A DNA stretch of 64,000 bases. Origin: Allobosea sp. Leaf344. Lineage in GTDB: Bacteria; Pseudomonadota; Alphaproteobacteria; Rhizobiales; Beijerinckiaceae. The DNA is taken from positions 338,648 to 402,647 of the forward strand of contig NZ_LMRT01000001.1 in the NCBI RefSeq assembly GCF_001426225.1. Reading direction: 5' to 3'. The notes under the pieces were generated by a model that saw only the letters and a list, made by a program, of their open reading frames with translations, did not search any database and had not been told where the DNA came from. Below are positions 56,670-64,000 of this stretch, piece after piece (position 1 is the stretch's first letter; each line of letters begins with the position of its first letter). The position numbers and the translations under genes are program-made.

Positions 56670-58166
56670 ATGCGTCAGGTCGGACATTTCATCGGCGGCA
56701 AGCATGTGGCCGGCAGATCGGGGCGGACATCCGACATCTACCAGCCGATGGATGGCAGCGTGATCGGCCAGGTGGCGCTCGCCTCCCCGGCCGAATTGCG
56801 TGCGGCCGTCGAGAACGCGGCCGAGGCCCAGCCGAAATGGGCGGCGGTCAATCCGCAGCGCCGCGCCCGCGTGCTGATGAAGTTCCTCGACCTGATCGCC
56901 CAGAACAATGACGAGCTGGCGGAGCTTCTGGCGCGCGAGCACGGCAAGACCATCGCCGACGCCAAGGGCGACATCCAGCGCGGCGTCGAGGTGGTGGAGT
57001 TCTCGCTCGGCATTCCCAATCTGCTGAAGGGCGAGTTCACCGACGGCGCCGGCCCCGGCATCGACATCTATTCGATGCGCCAGCCGCTCGGCGTCTGCGC
57101 CGGCATCACCCCCTTCAACTTCCCGGCGATGATCCCGCTCTGGAAGCTCGGCCCCGCGATCGCCTGCGGCAACGCCTTCATCCTCAAGCCCTCGGAGCGC
57201 GATCCCGGCGTGCCGATGCGGCTGGCGGAGCTGTTCATCGAGGCGGGCGGCCCGCCCGGCATCCTCAACGTCGTCAATGGCGACAAGGAAGCGGTCGACG
57301 CGATCCTGGACGATCCGGACATCAAGGCGGTCGGCTTCGTCGGCTCTACCCCGATCGCGGAATACATCTATGCGCGCGGCTGCGCGGCCGGGAAGCGCGT
57401 GCAATGCTTCGGCGGCGCGAAGAACCACATGGTGATCATGCCCGACGCCGATATGGACCAGGCGGTCGATGCGCTGATCGGCGCGGGCTATGGTTCGGCC
57501 GGCGAGCGCTGCATGGCGATTTCCGTCGCCGTCCCGGTCGGCAAGGCGACCGCGGACGAGCTGGTGAAGCGCTTGATCCCGCGCGTCGAGAGCCTGAAGA
57601 TTGGCCCATCCACCGATAATTCCGCCGATTACGGCCCGGTGGTGACCAAAGCCGCGATGGACAAGATCCGATCCTATGTCGATCTCGGCATCGAGGAGGG
57701 CGCGAGCCTCGTCGTCGACGGGCGCGACTTCAAAATGCAGGGCTATGAGAATGGCTTCTATGTCGGCGGCTGCCTGTTCGACAACGTCACCAAGGACATG
57801 CGCATCTACAAGGAGGAGATCTTCGGACCGGTGCTCTCGGTGGTGCGGGCCGAGACCTATGACGAGGCGCTGGCCCTGACCAACGACCATGAATACGGCA
57901 ATGGCACCGCGATCTTCACGCGGGACGGCGATGCCGCCCGGGATTTCGCCTCGAAGGTGCAGGTCGGCATGGTCGGCATCAACGTGCCGATCCCGGTGCC
58001 GCTGGCCTATTACACCTTCGGCGGCTGGAAGCGCTCCTCCTTCGGCGATCTGAACCAGCACGGGCCGGATTCGATCCGCTTCTACACCAAGACCAAGACG
58101 GTCACGGCGCGCTGGCCGAGCGGCATCAAGGACGGCGCCAGCTTCGTCATCCCGACGATGAACTGA
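56670..58166 (+). CDS. mmsA: Methylmalonate-semialdehyde dehydrogenase (acylating)
   Basis: A 498-residue ALDH6-type enzyme. It has [54 protein letters not shown] and the nucleophile Cys281 in [16 protein letters not shown]. Unlike most ALDHs this family makes acyl-CoA, and the usual general-base Glu region reads FGGAKN here, typical of MmsA. It converts methylmalonate semialdehyde to propionyl-CoA in valine (and thymine) degradation, and may handle malonate semialdehyde. Confidence 0.95.
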   Translation: MRQVGHFIGGKHVAGRSGRTSDIYQPMDGSVIGQVALASPAELRAAVENAAEAQPKWAAVNPQRRARVLMKFLDLIAQNNDELAELLAREHGKTIADAKGDIQRGVEVVEFSLGIPNLLKGEFTDGAGPGIDIYSMRQPLGVCAGITPFNFPAMIPLWKLGPAIACGNAFILKPSERDPGVPMRLAELFIEAGGPPGILNVVNGDKEAVDAILDDPDIKAVGFVGSTPIAEYIYARGCAAGKRVQCFGGAKNHMVIMPDADMDQAVDALIGAGYGSAGERCMAISVAVPVGKATADELVKRLIPRVESLKIGPSTDNSADYGPVVTKAAMDKIRSYVDLGIEEGASLVVDGRDFKMQGYENGFYVGGCLFDNVTKDMRIYKEEIFGPVLSVVRAETYDEALALTNDHEYGNGTAIFTRDGDAARDFASKVQVGMVGINVPIPVPLAYYTFGGWKRSSFGDLNQHGPDSIRFYTKTKTVTARWPSGIKDGASFVIPTMN

Positions 58167-58182
58167 CGGCGGCGAGGTGGCG

Positions 58183-59331
58183 ATGTTCTCCCTGACCGAC
58201 GATCAGATCGCCATTCGGGACATGGCCACCGCCTTCGCCGCCGAGACCCTGGCGCCGAACGCGACGCGCTGGGACGAGGAGAAGCATTTCCCGGTCGAGG
58301 AGATGCGGGCGGCGGCCGCGCTAGGCATGGGCGGCATCTATGTCAGCGAGGATGTCGGCGGCTCCGGTCTGTCGCGGCTCGACGCGGCCCTGATCTTCGA
58401 GGCGCTGTCGCTGGGTTGCCCGACGGTGGCGGCCTATATCTCGATCCACAACATGTGCGCCTGGATGGTGGATCGCTACGGCTCGGACGAGCAGCGCGCC
58501 GCCTTCCTGCCCAGGCTCTGCTCGATGGAGCATCTGGCGAGCTATTGCCTGACCGAGCCGGGCGCGGGATCGGACGCCGCGGCGCTGAAGACCAGAGCCG
58601 TGCGCGACGGCGATGACTACGTGCTCGACGGGCAGAAGCAGTTCATTTCCGGCGCCGGCGTCTCGGACCTCTATGTGGTGATGGTGCGCACCGGCGAGCC
58701 CGGACCCGGCGGGATCTCCACCCTGCTCGTCGAAAAGGGGACGCCCGGGCTCAGCTTCGGCGCGAATGAGCGGAAAATGGGCTGGAACGCCCAGCCGACG
58801 CGCGCCGTCATCTTCGAGAATTGCCGGGTGCCGGTGGCCAATCGGCTTGGGCCGGAGGGGATCGGCTTCAAGATCGCCATGGCGGGGCTGGATGGCGGGC
58901 GCCTCAACATCGGCGCCTGCTCGCTCGGCGGCGCGCAGGCCGCGCTCGACAAGGCGCTCGCCTATGCCCAGGAGCGCAAGGCCTTCGGCTCGCGGATCGC
59001 CGATTTCCAGGCGCTGCAGTTCAAGCTGGCCGATATGGCGACGGAGCTGGAAGCGGCGCGCAGCCTGCTCTGGCGGGCCGCCGCCGCACTCGACGCCAAG
59101 GCGCCGGACGCGACGCGGCTCTGCGCGATGGCGAAGCGCGTCGCGACCGATACCGGCTTCGCAGCGGCCAATGAGGCGCTGCAGATCCATGGCGGCTATG
59201 GCTACCTCGCCGATTACGGCATCGAGAAGATCGTCCGCGACCTGCGCGTCCACCAGATCCTGGAGGGGACCAACGAGGTGATGCGGATGATCGTGGCGCG
59301 CGGCCTGGTGGGGCGGGCCAAGGGCAATTGA
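58183..59331 (+). CDS. Acyl-CoA dehydrogenase (isobutyryl-CoA type)
   Basis: A 382-residue FAD enzyme with [18 protein letters not shown] near residue 128 (substrate/FAD strand), [36 protein letters not shown] and the C-terminal [16 protein letters not shown] with the catalytic Glu near residue 363. Between mmsA and mmsB it is most likely isobutyryl-CoA dehydrogenase of valine breakdown. GAGG precedes the ATG at 58183; a GTG two codons earlier is in frame too. Confidence 0.88.
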   Translation: MFSLTDDQIAIRDMATAFAAETLAPNATRWDEEKHFPVEEMRAAAALGMGGIYVSEDVGGSGLSRLDAALIFEALSLGCPTVAAYISIHNMCAWMVDRYGSDEQRAAFLPRLCSMEHLASYCLTEPGAGSDAAALKTRAVRDGDDYVLDGQKQFISGAGVSDLYVVMVRTGEPGPGGISTLLVEKGTPGLSFGANERKMGWNAQPTRAVIFENCRVPVANRLGPEGIGFKIAMAGLDGGRLNIGACSLGGAQAALDKALAYAQERKAFGSRIADFQALQFKLADMATELEAARSLLWRAAAALDAKAPDATRLCAMAKRVATDTGFAAANEALQIHGGYGYLADYGIEKIVRDLRVHQILEGTNEVMRMIVARGLVGRAKGN

Positions 59332-59385
59332 GCCGGTGAGCGCCGCGGCCGCGGCGCGTCGCGGGCTGAGCAAGGGGAGAGCATC

Positions 59386-60273
59386 ATGACCGTCATCGCC
59401 TTCATCGGCCTCGGCAATATGGGCGGCCCGATGGCCGGCAATCTGGTCAAGGCCGGGCATGATGTGCGCGCCTTCGACCTGTCGCAGGCCTCGCAGGACG
59501 CCGCGGCCGAACTCGGCGTCGGCATCGCGGGCTCTGCTCGGCAGGCGGTGGACGAGGCCGAGATCGTGGTGACGATGCTGCCGGCGGGCAAGCATGTGCT
59601 CGCGGTCTGGGAGGACATCCTGCCGGCGGTGAAGCCGGGCACGCTGCTGATCGATTCCTCGACGATCGACGTCGCCAGCGCCCGCAGGGTACATGCGCTG
59701 GCGGCCGAGCGCGGCTGCCTGTCGCTCGACGCGCCGGTCTCGGGCGGTGTCGGCGGTGCGAAGGCCGCGAGCCTGACCTTCATGGTCGGCGGCAGCGAGG
59801 AGGCCTTCGCGCTGGGCGAGCCGATCCTGGCCAGGATGGGGCGCCGGATCGTGCATTGCGGCGGCGCCGGCAACGGCCAGGCCGCCAAGATCTGCAACAA
59901 CATGATCCTCGGCATCTCGATGCTGGCGGTGTCGGAGGCTTTCGTTCTCGGCGAGAAGCTCGGCCTGTCGCATCAGGCGCTCTACGACGTTGCCTCGACC
60001 TCCTCCGGCCAGTGCTGGTCCCTGACCACCTATTGCCCGGTGCCCGGGCCGGTGCCGAATTCCCCGGCCAATAACGGCTACAAGGCCGGTTTCGCCTCGG
60101 CGCTGATGCTGAAGGACATGAAGCTGTCGCAGGAGGCGGCGCAGGCGGTCAATGCCAGCACGCCGCTGGGAGCCGCCGCCGCGCAGCTCTACGGGCTGCA
60201 CAACGCGCTGGCCGATGGCGGAGCCGACTTCTCCGACATCATCAACATGCTGCGCGGGCGCAGCGGCGCCTGA
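59386..60273 (+). CDS. mmsB: 3-hydroxyisobutyrate dehydrogenase
   Basis: A 295-residue beta-hydroxyacid dehydrogenase. NAD loop FIGLGNMGGPMAGNLVKAGH at residues 5-24, DAPVSGGVGGAKAASLTFMVGG near 122, and the catalytic Lys in GNGQAAKICNNM near 170. It oxidises 3-hydroxyisobutyrate to methylmalonate semialdehyde, the mmsA substrate. It is 54 bases after the acyl-CoA dehydrogenase. The valine-pathway hydratase and thioesterase are absent here. Confidence 0.94.
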   Translation: MTVIAFIGLGNMGGPMAGNLVKAGHDVRAFDLSQASQDAAAELGVGIAGSARQAVDEAEIVVTMLPAGKHVLAVWEDILPAVKPGTLLIDSSTIDVASARRVHALAAERGCLSLDAPVSGGVGGAKAASLTFMVGGSEEAFALGEPILARMGRRIVHCGGAGNGQAAKICNNMILGISMLAVSEAFVLGEKLGLSHQALYDVASTSSGQCWSLTTYCPVPGPVPNSPANNGYKAGFASALMLKDMKLSQEAAQAVNASTPLGAAAAQLYGLHNALADGGADFSDIINMLRGRSGA

Positions 60274-60329
60274 GCGGCCTTGCGTCCTGATCGCTTGCGC
60301 CGCGGCGCGGCTGATCCTAGGACGGAAGC

Positions 60330-61289
60330 ATGACCGACAGCTCCAGCCGCCGCGAACGCTCGGCCTATACCGGCTTCGCCACCAGCCCTCTCGACCGCCG
60401 CGCCGATCTCCGCGACACGCATGATGCCGTGGCCGCCCTGCGCCACCGCTCGGATACGCGGATCGCGGTGGTCGCCGGAGAGACGCCGATCCTGAAGCGG
60501 CTCGACGGTGAGACGCAAAGTGTCTGGTTCAGCCATGGCGAAAGCGAGCTGCTCGGCCCGGGGCTGGAAGAGGCGTTTCTCGGGATCGACGGGGCCGGCG
60601 CGCCGCGTTTCGCCCGGCTGATCGACCGCTCCCTGGTCGATGAGCTGCGGGAGCGGCCGGAGCTCCTGGTCACGGATCTGCGCTCGGTCGCGCTGAAGCG
60701 GCTGGTGCCGAAGGACGAGCTGGGGCCGCTCGGCGAAGGCAAGGCGCTGCTGGACTGGCATGCCCGCCATCGCTTCTGCGCGCAATGCGGCGGCCCGACG
60801 GAGCCCGGCGCCGCGGGCTGGAAGCGGCAATGCACCGCCTGCGGGGCGCAGCATTTCCCGCGCACCGACCCGGTGGTGATCATGCTGGCGACGCGCGGCG
60901 ACCAATGCCTGCTCGCCCGCCAATCGCGTTTCGCGCCGGGGATGTATTCCTGCATCGCCGGCTTCGTCGAACCCGGCGAGACCTTCGAGGACGCGGTGCG
61001 CCGCGAGACCTGGGAGGAAGCGGGACTACGCACCGGCGCGGTGCGCTATCTCTGCTCCCAGCCCTGGCCCTTCCCGTCGTCGCTGATGATCGGCTGCCTC
61101 GCCGAGGCGCTGAACGACGACATCGTGCTCGACGGCACGGAGCTCGAGGCCGGCCGCTGGTTCAGCCGGCAGGAAGCGCTGCAGATGCTCGAGGGCACGC
61201 ATCCGGACAATCTCTTCTGCCCGCCGCATATGGCGATCGCCAATACGCTGCTGAAGGCCTGGGCGCTGGAAGGCGAGAGGGCGGTGTGA
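60330..61289 (+). CDS. nudC: NADH pyrophosphatase (NudC type)
   Basis: A 319-residue Nudix hydrolase. A zinc ribbon with CAQCGG and CTACG precedes HFPRTDPVVIML, then the Nudix box GFVEPGETFEDAVRRETWEE and the NudC-type SQPWPFPSSLMIGC downstream. It hydrolyses NAD(H) and, in E. coli, removes NAD caps from RNA. It converges with pheA; a 7-bp inverted tandem array fills the gap. Confidence 0.95.
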   Translation: MTDSSSRRERSAYTGFATSPLDRRADLRDTHDAVAALRHRSDTRIAVVAGETPILKRLDGETQSVWFSHGESELLGPGLEEAFLGIDGAGAPRFARLIDRSLVDELRERPELLVTDLRSVALKRLVPKDELGPLGEGKALLDWHARHRFCAQCGGPTEPGAAGWKRQCTACGAQHFPRTDPVVIMLATRGDQCLLARQSRFAPGMYSCIAGFVEPGETFEDAVRRETWEEAGLRTGAVRYLCSQPWPFPSSLMIGCLAEALNDDIVLDGTELEAGRWFSRQEALQMLEGTHPDNLFCPPHMAIANTLLKAWALEGERAV

Positions 61290-61295
61290 GGGGGG

Positions 61296-61370
<75 letters not shown>

Positions 61371-61392
61371 GATCGCCAACTGCCGCCAACCC

Positions 61393-62247
61393 CTACTCCC
61401 CCGCCTCCGCCAGCTTCTCGCGGAACGGATGCGCCGGGTAGACCCCCAGGATCTTCACCTCCTTGGAGAAGAAGGCGAGCTCGTCGAGCGCGCGGCGCAG
61501 CGCCGGATCGTCGGGGTGACCCTCGACATCGGCATAGAACATCGTCGCCGCGAAATGCCCGTCCACCATGTAGCTTTCCAGCTTGGTCATGTTGACGCCG
61601 TTGGTGGCGAAGCCGCCCATCGCCTTGTAGAGCGCGGCCGGGAGGTTGCGGACCTGGAAGATCAGCGTCGTGACGATCTTGCCCGTGCCCTGCCTCGCGA
61701 ATTCCGGATATTTCGAGAGGATCACGAAGCGCGTGGTGTTGTGCTTCTCGTCCTCGATATCCTCCATCAGGATCTCGAGCCCGTAGACCTCGGCCGCGAT
61801 ATGCGGCGCGATCGCAGCGCGCGACGGGTCGTCGGCTTCCGCCACCTGCCGGGCGGAGCCCGCCGTATCGGCCGCGACCTCGGCCTTGAGCCCGAGCTTG
61901 CGGATGATCTTGCGGCATTGGCCGAGCGCGTGGATATGGCTCTGCACGGTCTTCAGCGTCGCCAGCGTCGCGCCCTTCACCGCCATCAGGTGGAAGCGGA
62001 TCGGCAGGAAATGCTCGCCGATGATGTGCAGCCCCGAGCGCGGCAGGAGATGATGGATGTCGGCGACGCGGCCGGCGATCGAATTGTCGATCGGGATCAT
62101 GCCATAGCGGGCCGAGCCGTCGCTGACGGCGGCGAGCGCGTCCTCGAAGGTGGCGCAGGGCAGGAGCTGGCAATCCGGGAAGGCCTGCAGCGCCGCCTGC
62201 GAGGAGAAGGCGCCGGGTTCGCCCTGGTAGGATACGATGACGGACAT
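61393..62247 (-). CDS. pheA: Prephenate dehydratase
   Basis: A 284-residue monofunctional dehydratase. SYQGEPGAFSSQAALQAF near the N-terminus and MIPIDNSIAGRVADIHHLL with TTRFVILSK near residue 175 form the catalytic fold. A C-terminal ACT domain (LIFQVRNLPAALYKAMGGFATNGVNMTKLES) gives phenylalanine feedback. It makes phenylpyruvate; chorismate mutase is elsewhere (9705-10559). It is five bases downstream of kdsB. Confidence 0.95.
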   Translation of the reverse strand: MSVIVSYQGEPGAFSSQAALQAFPDCQLLPCATFEDALAAVSDGSARYGMIPIDNSIAGRVADIHHLLPRSGLHIIGEHFLPIRFHLMAVKGATLATLKTVQSHIHALGQCRKIIRKLGLKAEVAADTAGSARQVAEADDPSRAAIAPHIAAEVYGLEILMEDIEDEKHNTTRFVILSKYPEFARQGTGKIVTTLIFQVRNLPAALYKAMGGFATNGVNMTKLESYMVDGHFAATMFYADVEGHPDDPALRRALDELAFFSKEVKILGVYPAHPFREKLAEAGE

Positions 62248-62252
62248 GGTGT

Positions 62253-62996
62253 TCAGGCTCCGGCGGCGGTTTTGAGGACCGCGCGGGCGCGGTCGAGATC
62301 GGGCGGGGTGTCGACGCCGCGCGGGACATGGTCGATGATCATCGCATCGATGCGCATGCCATCCTCCAGCGCCCGCAGCTGCTCGAGGCTCTCGCGCTTT
62401 TCCAGCGTCGATTGCGGCAGGCCGACGAAACGGTCGAGCGCGCGGCGGCGATAGGCGTAGATGCCGACGTGGTGGTAGAGCGGCCCTTCGCCATAGGGCG
62501 CGGTCGCGCGCGTGAAGTACAGGGCGCGCAGCCGGCCCGGCGCGACGGGGCTGCCGATCAGCTTGACCACGCTCGGCGCCGTCTTCTCCTCCTCCTCCGT
62601 GATCAGCCCGACCAGAGTGGCGATGTCGACCGCGGGGTCCGACAGCGGCAGGATCGAGGCGGCGATGGCCGCGGGTTCGAGCGTCGGGAAATCGCCCTGG
62701 ACATTGACGATGACGTCGTGAAGCCCGTCGGGATCGAGAATGTCGGCGGCTTCCTTGATGCGGTCTGAGCCGGAGGGGTGGGCCTCGCTGGTCATCACCG
62801 CGCGCCCGCCCGCGGCCTCCACGGCCGCGCAGATCTCCGCTGAATCGGTCGCGACCGCGACCGGGCCGATGCCGGCCGCCACCGCCTTGCGCCAGACGCG
62901 GACGATCATCGGCTCGCCGTGAATGTCGGCCAGCGGCTTGCCGGGCAGGCGCGTCGCCTTCATGCGGGCGGGGATCAGGATCAGCGGGTCTGACAT
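62253..62996 (-). CDS. kdsB: 3-deoxy-manno-octulosonate cytidylyltransferase
   Basis: A 247-residue CMP-Kdo synthetase. It opens [27 protein letters not shown], then [32 protein letters not shown] and [15 protein letters not shown], all diagnostic. It activates Kdo for lipopolysaccharide core synthesis in the cytosol. The ATG at 62996 starts at the conserved strand; an in-frame start at 63080 is not needed. It is divergent from the cytochrome gene. Confidence 0.95.
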   Translation of the reverse strand: MSDPLILIPARMKATRLPGKPLADIHGEPMIVRVWRKAVAAGIGPVAVATDSAEICAAVEAAGGRAVMTSEAHPSGSDRIKEAADILDPDGLHDVIVNVQGDFPTLEPAAIAASILPLSDPAVDIATLVGLITEEEEKTAPSVVKLIGSPVAPGRLRALYFTRATAPYGEGPLYHHVGIYAYRRRALDRFVGLPQSTLEKRESLEQLRALEDGMRIDAMIIDHVPRGVDTPPDLDRARAVLKTAAGA

Positions 62997-63222
62997 CGGC
63001 AGGGAGCTCGGCGGGGATGGCAGGGGCGACCACCGTCGAAGGCGGCGCGTAAGCGGCGGGGAGGCGTCAATAAGTCTCAAAGCGGATGGTGCTTATACGA
63101 GTTGCAAAGAAGCGCGCAAAGCGGTTAAGCAACGCGCGGGTGTCGGGGCTTTTCAGGCTTCGGCGAAGCCGTTGTCTAGCCTGCCGCGCTGTCGCGCCCG
63201 CAGGCCCGAGGGTTCGGACGCG

Positions 63223-63762
63223 ATGAATATCGAAGCCAACAAGATTGCCGGCGCGGTTCTCTCCACGCTGCTCGTGGTGATGGGTCTCAACATGGTCTCC
63301 GGCATCGTCTTCGCGCCCAAGAAGCCGGCGGTTCCCGGCTTCGACCTGCCCAGCGACGAGCCGACCACCGCGGCTGCCGGCCCGGCCGCCGCGGCCGAGG
63401 AGCCGATCGCGGTGCGCCTCGCCAAGGCCGATCCGGCGCGCGGCGAGAAGGCGATCGGCGCCTGCAAGGCCTGCCACACCTTCGAGAAGGGCGGCGCCAA
63501 CAAGGTCGGCCCGCATCTCTACGACGTCTATGCCCGCCCGAAGGGGTCCGTCGCCGGCTTCGGCTATTCCGCCGCGATGAAGTCCAAATCCGGCGAGGCC
63601 TGGGAGGCCGAGCAGCTCGACGGCTTCATCAAGAACCCCAAGGCCTATCTGCCCGGCACCTCGATGGCCTTCGCCGGCGTCGGCAAGCCCGATGCCCGCG
63701 CCGACATCGTCGCCTATCTCAACACGCTGGCGGATGCGCCGAAGCCGCTGCCGAAGCCCTGA
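63223..63762 (+). CDS. cycM: Membrane-anchored class I cytochrome c
   Basis: A 179-residue protein. Residues about 8-29 form an N-terminal membrane anchor (GAVLSTLLVVMGLNMVSGIVF), followed by an Ala/Pro linker and a cytochrome c domain with the haem motif CKACHTF near residue 81 and the sixth ligand Met in PGTSMAFAGVG near residue 147. This matches CycM-type proteins that carry electrons from bc1 to oxidases on the periplasmic side. It is divergent from kdsB. Confidence 0.88.
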   Translation: MNIEANKIAGAVLSTLLVVMGLNMVSGIVFAPKKPAVPGFDLPSDEPTTAAAGPAAAAEEPIAVRLAKADPARGEKAIGACKACHTFEKGGANKVGPHLYDVYARPKGSVAGFGYSAAMKSKSGEAWEAEQLDGFIKNPKAYLPGTSMAFAGVGKPDARADIVAYLNTLADAPKPLPKP

Positions 63763-63803
63763 TCCCTCGCGGGCGGAAGTCCGGCGGCACGCCGATATGA
63801 CCC

Positions 63804-63829
63804 AGCCGGGCCCCTGCGCCCGGCTTTTT
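63804..63829 (+). terminator. Rho-independent terminator after the cytochrome c gene
   Basis: AGCCGGGC and GCCCGGCT form an 8-bp stem with a six-base loop followed by TTTTT, 42 bases past the stop. Confidence 0.9.
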
Positions 63830-63931
63830 CATGCGCTCGCCTTGCTGCCGCCGCGAGGCCAGCGCACTGCCCATGGTGTCTTGGTCACTTCGCGACATAA
63901 TGAGACGCGAATCGCACGGGAGACGGGACCG

Positions 63932-64000
63932 ATGTTGAAGCGCCCCACACGCCGCGGCGTCCTGCAAAGCGGCGGCCTGCTGGCCGCTGCGGCCGCTTTG
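63932..64000 (+). CDS. Start of a Tat-exported protein (cut by window end)
   Basis: The first 23 codons read MLKRPTRRGVLQSGGLLAAAAAL, a twin-arginine signal with RRGVLQ and a hydrophobic core. GGGAG lies 11 bases before the ATG. The mature protein lies beyond the window; in related genomes a solute-binding protein often sits here, but this cannot be checked. Confidence 0.6.
   Translation, partial: MLKRPTRRGVLQSGGLLAAAAAL

Overview
The window looks like chromosomal DNA of a GC-rich alphaproteobacterium of the order Hyphomicrobiales, most likely near Bosea/Boseaceae or Methylobacteriaceae. This rests on the DUF4167 and DUF2293 proteins, prfA beside prmC, the kdsB-pheA pair divergent from a membrane-anchored CycM-type cytochrome c, EcfG-type promoter elements at the trehalose genes, and a palindromic intergenic repeat of a kind I associate with Bosea and Bradyrhizobium. 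The placement is inference. I saw no integrase, transposase, phage gene, plasmid gene or CRISPR array; gene density is high and most genes look like core or catabolic functions.

Layout. 1-513: end of a cytochrome b561. 801-7151: seven overlapping or abutting genes (four glycosyltransferases, a degenerate acyl-CoA dehydrogenase homologue, a PIG-L deacetylase, a NodS-like methyltransferase); this is the best candidate for an undescribed pathway, probably for a modified amino-sugar glycoside. 7315-7390: tRNA-Thr(CGT). 7626-10559: tyrA, hisC and chorismate mutase, divergent from metX-metW (10733-12596). 12625-22000: PhzF-like protein, methyltransferase, clpB, DUF2293, MOSC, DUF4167, and prfA-small secreted protein-prmC. 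22056-28996: ptsP (PEP phosphotransferase of the nitrogen PTS), then otsA divergent from otsB and a GH15 glycosidase, which together suggest a trehalose synthesis and turnover module under general stress control. 29087-36279: M20 peptidase, katA/oxyR divergent pair, YHS protein, TTC38-like repeat protein, OpgC.

36282-46915 holds a catabolic region. An FAD oxidase, a LysR regulator, an ALDH7/antiquitin-type aldehyde dehydrogenase, glutaryl-CoA dehydrogenase, a class III CoA-transferase and two unassigned thiamine-diphosphate enzymes fit degradation of lysine or pipecolate through 2-aminoadipate semialdehyde and glutaryl-CoA. 47578-52565 is a carbohydrate ABC uptake operon (binding protein, two permeases, transaldolase, short-chain dehydrogenase) with no ATPase gene. 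52813-55546 is an iron/aminoethylphosphonate-type binding protein and fused permease, again without an ATPase. 55623-60273 is a valine catabolic cluster (LysR, mmsA, acyl-CoA dehydrogenase, mmsB). 60330-64000 holds nudC, pheA-kdsB, a membrane-anchored cytochrome c and the start of a Tat-exported protein.

Regulatory and repeat signals read directly from the bases include overlapping divergent EcfG-like promoters between otsA and otsB, a long inverted repeat between the LysR gene and mmsA, a LysR box at the putative lysine regulator, a LacI-like dyad before the sugar transporter, a possible PhoB box, a palindromic repeat at 42592-42682 and a 7-bp inverted tandem array at 61296-61368. All functional statements come from reading motifs by eye; no database search was run.
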